The position numbers and the translations under genes are program-made. From Flavobacterium chryseum (lineage in GTDB: Bacteria > Bacteroidota > Bacteroidia > Flavobacteriales > Flavobacteriaceae), in NCBI RefSeq assembly GCF_004362015.1, contig NZ_SNWW01000003.1, positions 434,001-498,000 of the forward strand: a DNA stretch of 64,000 nt, written 5' to 3'. A model generated the notes under the pieces. It worked only from the letters and a program-made list of their open reading frames with translations. It made no database searches and was not told where the DNA came from. This document shows positions 43,745 to 53,145 of the stretch, one piece after another; the first letter of the stretch is position 1; each line of letters opens with the position of its first letter.

Positions 43745-44515
43745 TTGAAAAATTATCAAAAAAAATCTGCATTCTTTATTTTATTTGGATTATTCATAAA
43801 CATTTACTCTACCCGTAGCCAAACAAACAATGATGTCGCTTTATACAGTTGGTTTGATAAAGCTGTTGGCAAAGAAAACCTAGAACTTTATAATGGACCA
43901 CGTCATATAAACTTTTACAGAACATTTGACAAGAGTCATAGTTATTACCTCACAGAAGATTACAGCAATGGCAATGTTAACTATCAAGGTCAAAATTATT
44001 ATAACCTAAAACTCAAATACGATGTTAATAATGATATTTTAGTTTTGAAATCTGTTGGTGAATACGACTATTTGGGCATTAATCTAATCAAAGAAAAAAC
44101 TGCTTCTTTTACGCTTCGTAATAAAAAATTCATTAATATAGAAATTAATAATCCTGAACATCCCGCCTTTATGAGCGGTTATTATCAGGAAATTATTTTT
44201 TCGAAAAACAACGCACTTTATATAAAACATCATAAAAGAAGAGAAAAAGTTATTGATGCTCAAAAAAATTCCGATGTAAATAATACCTATTCATCAGATG
44301 AATTTAAAGAAAAAAACGAATTTGTACTGATGTACAAAAATGAGTATTATAAGATAACCTCAAAAAGTGATGTTATCAAAATTTTTCCCGAGTATAAAAG
44401 TCAAATAAAAAAATATTATAACAATAACAGTCAATTAGAGGAATCGGATAATAAAATTTTTATTGAAAATTTAATAAAAGAAATAAATAATCTTCTTCCT
44501 AATGTATCTAATTAA
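43745..44515 (+). CDS. Exported hypothetical protein, first gene of the receptor cluster
   Basis: A 256-residue protein with a TTG start and a signal peptide (about residues 1-26, MKNYQKKSAFFILFGLF then ending STRSQ). The mature part is soluble and unusually rich in Asn, Lys and Tyr. I recognise no domain. Its stop lies one base before the ATG of the TonB receptor gene (44517), so translation of the two is probably linked and it likely belongs to the same surface system. Confidence 0.65.
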   Translation: MKNYQKKSAFFILFGLFINIYSTRSQTNNDVALYSWFDKAVGKENLELYNGPRHINFYRTFDKSHSYYLTEDYSNGNVNYQGQNYYNLKLKYDVNNDILVLKSVGEYDYLGINLIKEKTASFTLRNKKFINIEINNPEHPAFMSGYYQEIIFSKNNALYIKHHKRREKVIDAQKNSDVNNTYSSDEFKEKNEFVLMYKNEYYKITSKSDVIKIFPEYKSQIKKYYNNNSQLEESDNKIFIENLIKEINNLLPNVSN

Positions 44516-44516
44516 A

Positions 44517-47291
44517 ATGAGAAAAATTATACTCACCCTGTTTTTATTAACTTTTCATGCATTATCTTTTAGTCAGGAAAAAACAAATAAAATATCTATC
44601 GAATTTAATAATGCTAATCTAAAAACAGCATTAGAAAACATTGAAAAATCAACAGATTATAAATTTTACTTTGATCAGAATTGGTTTAATGCTAATCCTG
44701 TTGTAATTAATAAAAGTTATAATAATGTTTCTGTTGAAGATCTATTGAATAGTCTTTTCGAAAAAACTGATTTCAACTATTTTATTTCTGATAAAAAAAT
44801 CATTTTAACGAAAAACAGTATAATTTATGATTCGTTACCCAGCGATTATTTTGAAACTTCAACAATTTCTCAAAATACTAAAACAGAGAATAAAACTTCA
44901 GCAAAGCCTTTGTTCAAACAACAATATGATACTATAAGTAATAATGTCTCTTCAAACGTAATCTTCATTGGAAAAGAAAAAAAGACAGGAGAATCAAGAT
45001 CATACACTATTTCAGGTATTATAAAAAATAAAAAAACAAACAAAGCGCTATCTAATGTAAGCATCAAGGCACGTAACAAAAACACAAGCACTACTACTAA
45101 TGATGAAGGTTATTACACCATTGAAGTACCGTATGGCCTTAATTATATTGAAGTAGAATCAATAAATCATAAAAAAGATGTAGAAGCTGTAATGGTTTAT
45201 GATAGTGGTAAATTAGACGTAAGCCTTTATGAAAACATCAATGAATTAGATGAAGTAATTATAAAGAAAAATGCAGATAAAAATGTCAAAAATGTTATTG
45301 CTGGAGTCTCCAGTATTGATGTTGAGGGCATAAAAAACATTCCTTTAGTGCTTGGTGAAAGAGATATTTTTAGAGTAGCCACAACTTTACCAGGAATAAA
45401 AACTACCGGAGAAGGTTCTGCTGGATTTAATGTTAGAGGAGGAAAAGACGATCAAAATCTAATACTTTTAGATAATGCTGTTCTATACAACACCTCTCAT
45501 TTTCTAGGTTTTTTCTCTGCTGTTAATCCTTATACAACAAGCAAAGTTGATATTTATAAAGGTAGTATTCCTGCAAGATTTGGAGGGAGATTATCATCTG
45601 TTTTTGACATTACAACAAAAAATGGTAATCCGGAAAAATTTTCCGGAGAAGGCGGAATTGGATCTGTAACCAGCAATCTTTCTATTGGAACTCCAATAAT
45701 AAAAAACAAATCAAGTTTATTAGTTGGCGTAAGAACTACCTATTCTGAATGGATTTTAAAAAGTCTAAAAGATGAATCTTTAAAAAATAGTGAGGCAGCT
45801 TTTTTCGATGGAATTTTAAAATACAATCACAAAATAAGCGCTAATAATAATATTGAATCTACAGTATATTATAGTAAGGATCGCTTTAGTATCTCTTCAG
45901 ATTCTGTTTATAAATATAGTAATGCGTTAGTTTCATTAAAATGGAATCATTCCTTTAATAATAAAAGCAAAGCAGATGTAATATTTACAAATAGTGAGTA
46001 TAAATTTAATATTGATTACGATAATGGGGGGTTAAATTCTTTTGATTACGGATATAAATTAAACGAAACTCAATTTATTATAAACGGGAATTACTCGCTT
46101 AATAATAAACATTCTTTTAATTATGGGGTTTCAAGCAAACTTTACAACGTTTCTCCAGGCTATCTTAATCCTAAAAGCCCTGAGTCAACCATAATTCCCA
46201 TAAAAATAGATGATGAAAAGGCTTTAGAATCTGCTGTTTATCTTGCAGACAATTACACTTTAAGTGAGAAAATATTAATTAGCCTTGGATTACGTTATTC
46301 AACATTTTCGGCTTTAGGTGAATCTACTCAAAGATTTTATGAAAGTAATGCCCCAATTAATGACAACACAGTAATTGGCAGCCAGCATTATAAAAAAAAT
46401 GAAGTTATCAAGACGTATGGAGGTTTCGAACCAAGAATAGCAATGCGTTATTTGTTTACTGATGATTTCTCTGTAAAAGCGAGTTATGATAAAACGTACC
46501 AATACATTCATTTACTAACCAATAACACTACCCAATCGCCTACAGATTCATGGAAGTTATCTGACCTGAATATTGCCCCACAAAATGCACAACAATATTC
46601 ATTAGGTTTTTATAAAAACCTGAATAACGACAATATAGAATTAAGCATTGAAGGCTACTACAAAAAATCTGACAATATTCTGGATTATAAAGTTGGATCT
46701 GAATTACTATTAAAGGAAAATACAGAAACACAGTTATTACAAGGTGAAGGAAAAGCTTATGGAGTAGAATTATTGCTTAAAAAAAATGCCGGAAGACTTA
46801 ATGGTTGGTTAGGATATACTTATTCACGTACTTTTATAAAATCAGACAGCCCATTTAATGAAGAAAAAGTTAATAATGGCAACTATTTTCCAACAAACTT
46901 TGATAAGCCTCATGAAGTTAGCGCTGTAATGAATTATAAATTTACAAAAAGATATAGCATATCAAGTAATTTTGTTTATCAATCAGGAAGACCAATAACC
47001 TACCCTATTGGTAGTTATGTTTACAATGGCCTGGAATACACAGTTTATAGTGATCGAAACAAATTTAGAATTCCCGATTATTACAGACTGGATATAGGCT
47101 TTAATATCGAAGGAAATCACAAAATTAAAAAGTTATCACACAGCTTTTGGAATATATCAATCTATAACCTGTTAGGAAGAAACAATCCGTATTCTATCTT
47201 TTTTGTTACAACAAATGGGGAGATAAAAGCATACAAAACATCTATATTTTCGGTGCCAATTCCAACTATAACTTACAATGTCAAATTTTAA
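44517..47291 (+). CDS. TonB-dependent receptor with N-terminal STN domain
   Basis: A 924-residue outer-membrane receptor. After a signal peptide (MRKIILTLFLLTFHALSFSQ) comes an STN domain (about residues 25-95, ISIEFNNANLKTALENIEKS). A carboxypeptidase-like domain follows (about 160-245, YTISGIIKNKKTNKALSNVS), then the plug (GEGSAGFNVRGGKDDQNLIL) and a large beta-barrel. STN domains usually relay a signal to an anti-sigma factor, but no FecR/sigma pair is adjacent. I start at 44517, as the upstream in-frame ATG lies in the preceding gene. The DUF4249 lipoprotein and MG2-like protein follow closely. Substrate is unknown. Confidence 0.92.
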   Translation: MRKIILTLFLLTFHALSFSQEKTNKISIEFNNANLKTALENIEKSTDYKFYFDQNWFNANPVVINKSYNNVSVEDLLNSLFEKTDFNYFISDKKIILTKNSIIYDSLPSDYFETSTISQNTKTENKTSAKPLFKQQYDTISNNVSSNVIFIGKEKKTGESRSYTISGIIKNKKTNKALSNVSIKARNKNTSTTTNDEGYYTIEVPYGLNYIEVESINHKKDVEAVMVYDSGKLDVSLYENINELDEVIIKKNADKNVKNVIAGVSSIDVEGIKNIPLVLGERDIFRVATTLPGIKTTGEGSAGFNVRGGKDDQNLILLDNAVLYNTSHFLGFFSAVNPYTTSKVDIYKGSIPARFGGRLSSVFDITTKNGNPEKFSGEGGIGSVTSNLSIGTPIIKNKSSLLVGVRTTYSEWILKSLKDESLKNSEAAFFDGILKYNHKISANNNIESTVYYSKDRFSISSDSVYKYSNALVSLKWNHSFNNKSKADVIFTNSEYKFNIDYDNGGLNSFDYGYKLNETQFIINGNYSLNNKHSFNYGVSSKLYNVSPGYLNPKSPESTIIPIKIDDEKALESAVYLADNYTLSEKILISLGLRYSTFSALGESTQRFYESNAPINDNTVIGSQHYKKNEVIKTYGGFEPRIAMRYLFTDDFSVKASYDKTYQYIHLLTNNTTQSPTDSWKLSDLNIAPQNAQQYSLGFYKNLNNDNIELSIEGYYKKSDNILDYKVGSELLLKENTETQLLQGEGKAYGVELLLKKNAGRLNGWLGYTYSRTFIKSDSPFNEEKVNNGNYFPTNFDKPHEVSAVMNYKFTKRYSISSNFVYQSGRPITYPIGSYVYNGLEYTVYSDRNKFRIPDYYRLDIGFNIEGNHKIKKLSHSFWNISIYNLLGRNNPYSIFFVTTNGEIKAYKTSIFSVPIPTITYNVKF

Positions 47292-47303
47292 TAATCAAAA
47301 CAA

Positions 47304-48527
47304 ATGGAATTCCTAATCCGACATATCAGACTTTTATATAAGACATCCGCTTTACTACTTTTTTGTTTTTCTATAGGTGGTTGTACAGAGCAATATGTTT
47401 TTCAAACAAATTCTACATTTGAAAGTATTCTTGTAGTGCAGGCAAAAATTACAAATGAATTAAAAAAACAGGAAATAAAAATTACCCGATCATATCGGCT
47501 TGAAGAAAATGCACCACCTTTTGAAAAAGGAGCAATTGTTTATGTAACGGATAGTGAAAATAATACTTATGAATTTGAAGCAGAAGATTTTTCCGGTCTT
47601 TATGTTTCAAAAAATCCTTTTCAGGCAGTTCCTGGAAGATCATATCAATTAAACATTACTACTATAGATGGAAAATCATATTCCTCATCATCTGAAACTT
47701 TAACGACTGTTAATGAGATTAACGTGGAGCCAAAAATTGAAACTATAGATGGAAATAAAGGAGTACAAATTGTTGTGAGCAGTTATGATCCAAATGCAAA
47801 ATCACAATTTTACAGGTACGAATATGAAGAAACATATAAAATAATATCGCCTTACTGGACACCAAATAAACTCATAGTAGACCCTAATGATCTTAGTCAA
47901 ACGCCAAATTTTTTAAGAGTTCCCAGAAATAAGGAAACAAGAATTTGCTACTCTACAAAAAAATCAGACGATATAATCTTATTAAGTACAGTAGGGTTAA
48001 GTGAAGATCGTATCAATCTGCCAATACGATTTATAGATATCAAAAACCCTATTATCGGTGAGCGATATAGTATTTTAGTACGCCAATATGTTCAAAATTT
48101 AGAATCGTACACTTTTTACAAAACATTAAAAAGCCTTTCTACATCTACAAGTTTGTTCTCACAAGTTCAACCAGGATTTAATTATGGAAATTTAAAATCA
48201 ACTGATAATCCAAACGAAAAAATAATTGGTTATTTTGAAGTATCATCTATTTCTTCAAAAAGGATTTTCTTTAATTTTAGAGACATATTTACTACTGACA
48301 CTAATTTCCCTCCGTTTTTTGTTGATTGTACACCAATCGAGCTAGGGAACTGCTGGGTTCAGGGTTGCGCAGGATACACAATTCTTGCTTTAGTACAATC
48401 ACCTGTACCTGAACTAGTATATTATTCCGATAGAGACAATTTGTCAACAATTATATTTGTTCCATCGCCTTGTGGTGACTGTACTTCATTTTCATCTAAC
48501 ATTAAACCTTTATTTTGGATAGATTAA
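47304..48527 (+). CDS. DUF4249 domain lipoprotein
   Basis: A 407-residue outer-membrane-type lipoprotein; the lipobox Cys is at residue 27 in FSIGGCTEQY, giving a longer than usual signal peptide. The DUF4249 region begins LVVQAKITNELKKQEIKITR and includes NKETRICYSTKKSDDIILL. The C-terminal part is Cys-rich (CTPIELGNCWVQGCAGYT, SPCGDC). DUF4249 proteins typically sit right after a TonB receptor, in the place SusD takes in glycan systems, so a substrate-capturing role is plausible but not shown. It overlaps the next gene by 13 bases. Confidence 0.88.
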   Translation: MEFLIRHIRLLYKTSALLLFCFSIGGCTEQYVFQTNSTFESILVVQAKITNELKKQEIKITRSYRLEENAPPFEKGAIVYVTDSENNTYEFEAEDFSGLYVSKNPFQAVPGRSYQLNITTIDGKSYSSSSETLTTVNEINVEPKIETIDGNKGVQIVVSSYDPNAKSQFYRYEYEETYKIISPYWTPNKLIVDPNDLSQTPNFLRVPRNKETRICYSTKKSDDIILLSTVGLSEDRINLPIRFIDIKNPIIGERYSILVRQYVQNLESYTFYKTLKSLSTSTSLFSQVQPGFNYGNLKSTDNPNEKIIGYFEVSSISSKRIFFNFRDIFTTDTNFPPFFVDCTPIELGNCWVQGCAGYTILALVQSPVPELVYYSDRDNLSTIIFVPSPCGDCTSFSSNIKPLFWID

Positions 48528-50305
48528 AAAAAATAACCAGTATAATAATGCTAATAGCAATTCACACATTAGCTATAGCACAAAATAGTTTATCAAACAG
48601 AAATGAAACTATAAGTAAATCTACGAATGAAAGTATTTTTATTCATTTAAACAATACAACATTAATTGTTGGCGAAACGCTACACTGCAAATTATATAGC
48701 TTAAACCCAGCAAACAACACTTTCAGTAAAATTAGTAAAATTGCATATGTAGATCTTGTTAATAATGATAACCAGATTATTTTCACTAATAAAATTTATC
48801 TGGATAACGGAAAAGGACAAGGTGATTTCTTTATCCCAACAACAATTGAGACAGGTAACTACAAACTTATAGCTTATACAAATTGGATGCTAAATAAAAT
48901 TGACAACAGAGTCAATTTAACTGATATCATAATAATTAACCCATACATTGCTAATAAAAAAATAATCTCTTCTAAAGATTCTCAGCTACAAAAGAATCAA
49001 TCGGAAACTTCTGAAAATAATTCAATTCCTGAAAATTTGGCTAAAACCGAGAGTTTTGTATTAGAAGTTAATAAAAAAATATTTTACGAAAGAGAACAAG
49101 TTTTCTTAAAAATAAAAACACTAATTTCTGAGAATTTCAAAGGAAGTTATTCTATTTCTGTAAAGAAAATTGATAATTTGCCATTAAAAAAACAGCTGAA
49201 TTCTTCTGAATTTTTAAAACTTCAATCTACAAAGGAGTCATTAAACGCAATAAAAGATTCGATCACGTTTCTTCCTGAACTTCGGGGCGAAATACTATCA
49301 GGTACTATTACAAATACTAAAAATCCAAAAGAGGTTGCTGGTAAAAGTGTAGCATTATCATTACCTGGTAAAGATTTTGCATTTAAAATTGCTAAAACAA
49401 ACCAGTTTGGAAGATTTATCTTTATTCTGGATAAAGATCCAAACTTTACTAACGCCACTTTTCAGGTCTTTGAAATTGATAAAAATGACTATAAAATAGA
49501 GATTGACAAAAACAAAGGTTATAATAATTTGTCAGAGTTAAAAATCACTTATGAAATTAATCTAACTGCTGATTATAAAAACAGTATAGAGCAAAGATCA
49601 ATAGCAAATCAAATAGAGAATGCCTATTACTCTCTAAAAAAAGACAGCTTAGCGACTAATTTAAAAGCAATCCCATTTTACCAGCCTTTGGCAAAAGAAT
49701 ACATATTAGGCGATTATACAATGTTTCCCAGCCTAAAAGAGACAATCACAGAAGTTCTAAAAGAAATTTACTACCGTGAAAAAGACAATAATTACTTTTT
49801 AGGTGTTAGGGATATAAATTATGATATGAATTATTTTTCTGAACCAGCATTGGTTTTAGTTGATGGGTTATTAATTCAGAATGTCAACGAATTATTTAGT
49901 TACAAAACAGAAAACATATATAAAGTTAGTGTTGTTCCGGGCATCTATTTTTATGGACCAAAAGCTTTTAACGGAATTATAAACTTTACGACCAAAAACA
50001 ATGATTATATAACTTCAGCCACGGGAGATTATATTTTAAAAACAGAAATACAAAGACCTCAGAATACAATAGTGGCATTTAAACAAGATTATACAGATAA
50101 AAATAAATATGAAAGAATTCCGGATTATAGATATCAATTGCTTTGGCAACCGGAAATATCTTTGGAGAATCAAGAAACTACAATTTCTTTCTTTACTTCT
50201 GACATTTCAGGAACATTCGAAATAAGTTTAGAAGGATTTACAAATAATGGAACTCCAGTTTCTTTAAAAGAAACTTTTGAAGTAAAAGATTCAATTTCAA
50301 ATTAA
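48515..50305 (+). CDS. Exported protein with MG2-like and plug-like segments
   Basis: A 596-residue protein. The TTG at 48515 gives a proper signal peptide (MDRLKKITSIIMLIAIHTLA then IAQ); an ATG at 48548 would leave almost no basic N-region. Residues about 35-135 resemble the MG2 macroglobulin-type domain (IFIHLNNTTLIVGETLHCKL, GNYKLIAYTNWMLN). A later segment, ALVLVDGLLIQNVNELFSY plus GPKAFNGIINFTTKN, resembles a TonB plug domain without a barrel after it. Similar proteins follow DUF4249 genes in other flavobacteria as far as I recall. Function unknown. Confidence 0.7.
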   Translation: MDRLKKITSIIMLIAIHTLAIAQNSLSNRNETISKSTNESIFIHLNNTTLIVGETLHCKLYSLNPANNTFSKISKIAYVDLVNNDNQIIFTNKIYLDNGKGQGDFFIPTTIETGNYKLIAYTNWMLNKIDNRVNLTDIIIINPYIANKKIISSKDSQLQKNQSETSENNSIPENLAKTESFVLEVNKKIFYEREQVFLKIKTLISENFKGSYSISVKKIDNLPLKKQLNSSEFLKLQSTKESLNAIKDSITFLPELRGEILSGTITNTKNPKEVAGKSVALSLPGKDFAFKIAKTNQFGRFIFILDKDPNFTNATFQVFEIDKNDYKIEIDKNKGYNNLSELKITYEINLTADYKNSIEQRSIANQIENAYYSLKKDSLATNLKAIPFYQPLAKEYILGDYTMFPSLKETITEVLKEIYYREKDNNYFLGVRDINYDMNYFSEPALVLVDGLLIQNVNELFSYKTENIYKVSVVPGIYFYGPKAFNGIINFTTKNNDYITSATGDYILKTEIQRPQNTIVAFKQDYTDKNKYERIPDYRYQLLWQPEISLENQETTISFFTSDISGTFEISLEGFTNNGTPVSLKETFEVKDSISN

Positions 50306-50324
50306 TAAAGCAATTAATTGTACT

Positions 50325-50370
50325 AAAAATTCCCGTTTCAAAAAAAATGAAACGGGAATTTTTATTTTTT
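50325..50370 (+). terminator. Terminator of the receptor cluster
   Basis: A 16-bp perfect stem AAAAATTCCCGTTTCA / TGAAACGGGAATTTTT (50325-50340, 50348-50363) with an A7 loop and a long T-run. Confidence 0.92.
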
Positions 50371-50447
50371 TTTCAAAATGTTGTAACTTTTTCGTAACTC
50401 TTTACGTATAACCATTTGTACACTTTAAAAAATAAGGAGACAATACA

Positions 50448-51311
50448 ATGAGACAACTTAAAATCACCAAGCAGGTAACTAATCGTGAAACTGCATCGTT
50501 AGATAAATATCTACAAGAAATCGGAAAAGTTGACCTAATTACCGCTGATGAAGAGGTAGAATTAGCACAAAGAATAAAGGCTGGTGATCAAAGAGCTTTA
50601 GAAAAACTTACAAAAGCCAACCTACGTTTCGTAGTATCGGTTGCTAAACAATATCAAAATCAAGGATTAACGCTTCCTGATTTAATTAACGAAGGAAACT
50701 TAGGTTTAATTAAAGCGGCTCAACGTTTTGATGAAACTCGTGGTTTCAAATTTATCTCTTATGCAGTTTGGTGGATTCGTCAATCGATCTTACAAGCGCT
50801 TGCAGAACAATCACGTATCGTTCGTTTACCATTAAATAAAATTGGTTCTATCAATAAAATCAACAAAATGTATGCTTTGTTAGAGCAATCTAACGAACGC
50901 CCACCTTCTGCTGAAGAAATTGCAAAGGAACTTGATATGACTGTTAATGACGTAAAAGAGTCAATGAAAAACTCTGGTCGTCACTTATCTATGGATGCAC
51001 CTCTTGTTGAAGGTGAAGATTCTAACCTTTACGACGTTTTACGTTCTGGTGAATCTCCAAACCCGGACAGAGAATTAATTCACGAATCATTACGTACTGA
51101 AATTGAGCGTTCATTAGAGACATTAACTCCAAGAGAGGCAGATGTTGTTCGTTTGTATTTTGGTCTTGGAGATCAACACCCAATGACTTTAGAAGAAATT
51201 GGAGAAACTTTCGACCTAACCCGTGAGCGTGTTCGTCAGATTAAAGAAAAAGCAATCCGCAGATTAAAACATACTTCAAGAAGTAAAATTCTTAAAACTT
51301 ATTTAGGATAA
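50448..51311 (+). CDS. rpoD: Primary RNA polymerase sigma factor
   Basis: A 287-residue sigma-70 of the short Bacteroidota type. Region 1.1 and the large non-conserved insert are absent. Region 1.2 starts at [20 protein letters not shown]; region 2 has [20 protein letters not shown] and [17 protein letters not shown]; region 3 [13 protein letters not shown]; region 4.2 the helix-turn-helix [20 protein letters not shown]. This sigma recognises the TAnnTTTG -7 element seen throughout the window. A heptamer-repeat hairpin follows the stop. Confidence 0.96.
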   Translation: MRQLKITKQVTNRETASLDKYLQEIGKVDLITADEEVELAQRIKAGDQRALEKLTKANLRFVVSVAKQYQNQGLTLPDLINEGNLGLIKAAQRFDETRGFKFISYAVWWIRQSILQALAEQSRIVRLPLNKIGSINKINKMYALLEQSNERPPSAEEIAKELDMTVNDVKESMKNSGRHLSMDAPLVEGEDSNLYDVLRSGESPNPDRELIHESLRTEIERSLETLTPREADVVRLYFGLGDQHPMTLEEIGETFDLTRERVRQIKEKAIRRLKHTSRSKILKTYLG

Positions 51312-51314
51312 AAA

Positions 51315-51378
51315 TTTAAATTTCAATATATTTAAATTCCAAATTCCAACTTTTATTGGAATTTGGAATTTTTCAACT
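51315..51378 (+). repeat. AAATTCC heptamer inverted repeat 3' of rpoD
   Basis: TTTAAATTTCAAT (51315-51327) is followed by AAATTCCAAATTCCAA (51334-51349), loop CTTTTA, and the exact complement (51356-51371), giving a 16-bp perfect stem followed by a short T-run. It can act as a terminator for rpoD but is built from the same 7-base units as the elements after rodA and the GLPGLI gene. Confidence 0.8.
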
Positions 51379-51436
51379 TTGGAATTTTACCGTAAACAAC
51401 AGTTTGATTGACTGTTCGTTTTTTGATTGATGATTG

Positions 51437-51466
51437 AAACTCCGGCTGATTACCGGAGTTTTTTAT
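51437..51466 (+). terminator. Second terminator downstream of rpoD
   Basis: A 9-bp perfect stem AAACTCCGG / CCGGAGTTT (51437-51445, 51453-51461) with a 7-base loop and T-run. Confidence 0.8.
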
Positions 51467-51610
51467 TGGAGTTTTTTGAACCATTAAGGCATTAATTTTC
51501 ATCAAGCAACTTCTTAATTAACTGAAAAGCAAGTTAATTTAGCATCCAAAACTTTACTTTCTTAATCTCTTAATGGTTCGAAAAAATTTCATTTTAAACA
51601 AACTAAAATC

Positions 51611-51618
51611 TACCTTTG
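51611..51618 (+). promoter_or_regulatory. -7 element of rpe promoter
   Basis: TACCTTTG matches TAnnTTTG, 24 bases before the ATG at 51643. The upstream in-frame TTG at 51616 lies within it, so the ATG is the start. Confidence 0.6.
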
Positions 51619-51642
51619 CAAAAAATAACACAACTACACACA

Positions 51643-52305
51643 ATGAAGAATACACTTATTGCTCCTTCTGTTCTTGCAGCTGATTTTGCGAATTTACAAC
51701 GTGATATCGAAATGATTAATAACAGCGATGCTGATTGGTTTCATATCGATATTATGGATGGAGTATTTGTTCCGAATATTTCTTTTGGAATGCCAGTTCT
51801 AGAAGCTATTTCAAGACATGCTAAAAAAACAATTGATGTACATTTAATGATTGTTGATCCGGACAGGTACATTAAAACTTTTGCCGATTTAGGAGCAAAT
51901 ATCTTAAGCGTTCATTACGAAGCCTGTACACACTTGCACAGAACTTTACAAGCTATTAAAGCTGAAGGAATGAAAGCTGGAGTGGCGATTAACCCTCATA
52001 CTAATATCGATTTATTAGAAGATGTGATTAATGACATTGACTTAGTTTGTATTATGAGTGTAAATCCTGGTTTTGGAGGACAATTATTTATCGAAAACAC
52101 TTACGATAAAGTTAAAAAACTAAAAGCTTTAATTACACGTAAAAATGCTTCAACTATTATTGAAATTGACGGCGGTGTAACCAACAAAAATGCAAAACAA
52201 TTAGTAGAAGCCGGTGCAGATGTTTTGGTAGCAGGAAGCTTTGTATTTAAAGCCGAAAACCCAACGCAAACTATTGCCGATTTAAAAGTCCTTACTACTT
52301 TTTAA
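51643..52305 (+). CDS. rpe: Ribulose-phosphate 3-epimerase
   Basis: A 220-residue TIM-barrel metalloenzyme that interconverts ribulose 5-phosphate and xylulose 5-phosphate in the pentose phosphate pathway. Signature segments are APSVLAADFANLQRD, DWFHIDIMDGVFVPNISFG with metal ligands, VDVHLMI-like IDVHLMIVDPDRYI, MSVNPGFGGQLF and IEIDGGVTNKNAKQLVEAGA. The length is typical. Its last 24 bases overlap the convergent nuclease gene. Confidence 0.96.
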   Translation: MKNTLIAPSVLAADFANLQRDIEMINNSDADWFHIDIMDGVFVPNISFGMPVLEAISRHAKKTIDVHLMIVDPDRYIKTFADLGANILSVHYEACTHLHRTLQAIKAEGMKAGVAINPHTNIDLLEDVINDIDLVCIMSVNPGFGGQLFIENTYDKVKKLKALITRKNASTIIEIDGGVTNKNAKQLVEAGADVLVAGSFVFKAENPTQTIADLKVLTTF

Positions 52306-53058
52306 ATTTTTTAAATTCGGAAAGAAATCAATTCCGGTCATTTTTTCTAAAGTTTCAATAGAAACTACGAAATCATAAATTGACTTATCACTATCTTCAT
52401 TCGGAACCAAAAAGGCGATTGCTTTATGTTCTTTCCCAGATTTGGCTAAAATAATTTTATAAAAATATTTAGGAACAGATACTTTTTCTGTTCCTATTTT
52501 TTTATCCGAATCTTTCAAAATTCCTCCAGTTACGACATAAATATCATTGTACTTTTCAGCCCAATAACGCGTTTTTTGTTCAACTCTATTCCAGATTCCG
52601 CTATTAAAATCATGTTTTTGAGGAGAAATATTTGATGTGTAAAAAGTATCATTATAAGCTTCTTTATCAAACTCCATATCACCCGCCGGGCAAAGATGGC
52701 CTTTATCATAACCTGATTTTTTATAATTTCTCCAATCGGCAGAACCTGTAGTTACTTTTGGATCTTCAATAAAATAAGGTCTTTTAAAATCATTGTTTTT
52801 CAAATACGCTGCCTTCAATTCATACGCAACCCATTCTGCCTGCTCGAACTTTTCATAATAAGAAAGTGTATAATATTTATGCTTAACGATTTGCTTAGTA
52901 GTTGATGTAGGCAAATAAGCAAAAGTATACAACGAATCTGTATTTTGATTTGACACAAATTGAGCTTCCTGTTCTTTTACGACTTCCTTTTTCTCAACTT
53001 CATTTTTGCAGGAAAAGAACAGCACACTTACAAATATTAATACAAAACTCTTCATCAT
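52282..53058 (-). CDS. DNA/RNA non-specific endonuclease, lipoprotein
   Basis: A 258-residue beta-beta-alpha-metal nuclease of the NUC1/EndA family with a lipoprotein signal (Cys17 in VLFFSCKNEV). The catalytic motif is GYDKGHLCPAGDM with His121; most members have DRGH, here DKGH. The metal-site helix is NSGIWNRVEQKTR, with Asn157 and Glu160. As a lipoprotein it would act on extracellular or periplasmic nucleic acid, for nutrient salvage or defence against foreign DNA; the role is inferred. Converges on rpe with a 24-base overlap. Confidence 0.9.
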   Translation of the reverse strand: MMKSFVLIFVSVLFFSCKNEVEKKEVVKEQEAQFVSNQNTDSLYTFAYLPTSTTKQIVKHKYYTLSYYEKFEQAEWVAYELKAAYLKNNDFKRPYFIEDPKVTTGSADWRNYKKSGYDKGHLCPAGDMEFDKEAYNDTFYTSNISPQKHDFNSGIWNRVEQKTRYWAEKYNDIYVVTGGILKDSDKKIGTEKVSVPKYFYKIILAKSGKEHKAIAFLVPNEDSDKSIYDFVVSIETLEKMTGIDFFPNLKNLKSSKDF

Positions 53059-53080
53059 ATTATTTTTAACTTAAATCCAT

Positions 53081-53118
53081 AAAAAAACGCTCCGTAAATA
53101 TAAAACTTTCGGAGCGTT
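53081..53118 (-). terminator. Terminator after the tail-specific protease gene
   Basis: A 9-bp perfect stem AACGCTCCG / CGGAGCGTT (53086-53094, 53110-53118) with a 15-base loop; the A7 at 53081-53087 gives the U-run on the minus strand. Confidence 0.75.
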
Positions 53119-53145
53119 CAAATAACAAATTAATTTTCTGAGAAA

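Larger units (their letters stand above)
51312..51642. other. 331-base gap between rpoD and rpe
   Basis: No gene seen. It contains the heptamer-repeat hairpin (51315-51378), a second hairpin terminator (51437-51465), an AT-rich stretch and the rpe promoter element (51611-51618). Confidence 0.6.

Noticed and set aside
51334-51371. CRISPR-like repeat after rpoD and similar intergenic repeats
   Set aside because: Units are 7 bases long and contiguous with no unique spacers, and no cas genes are present.
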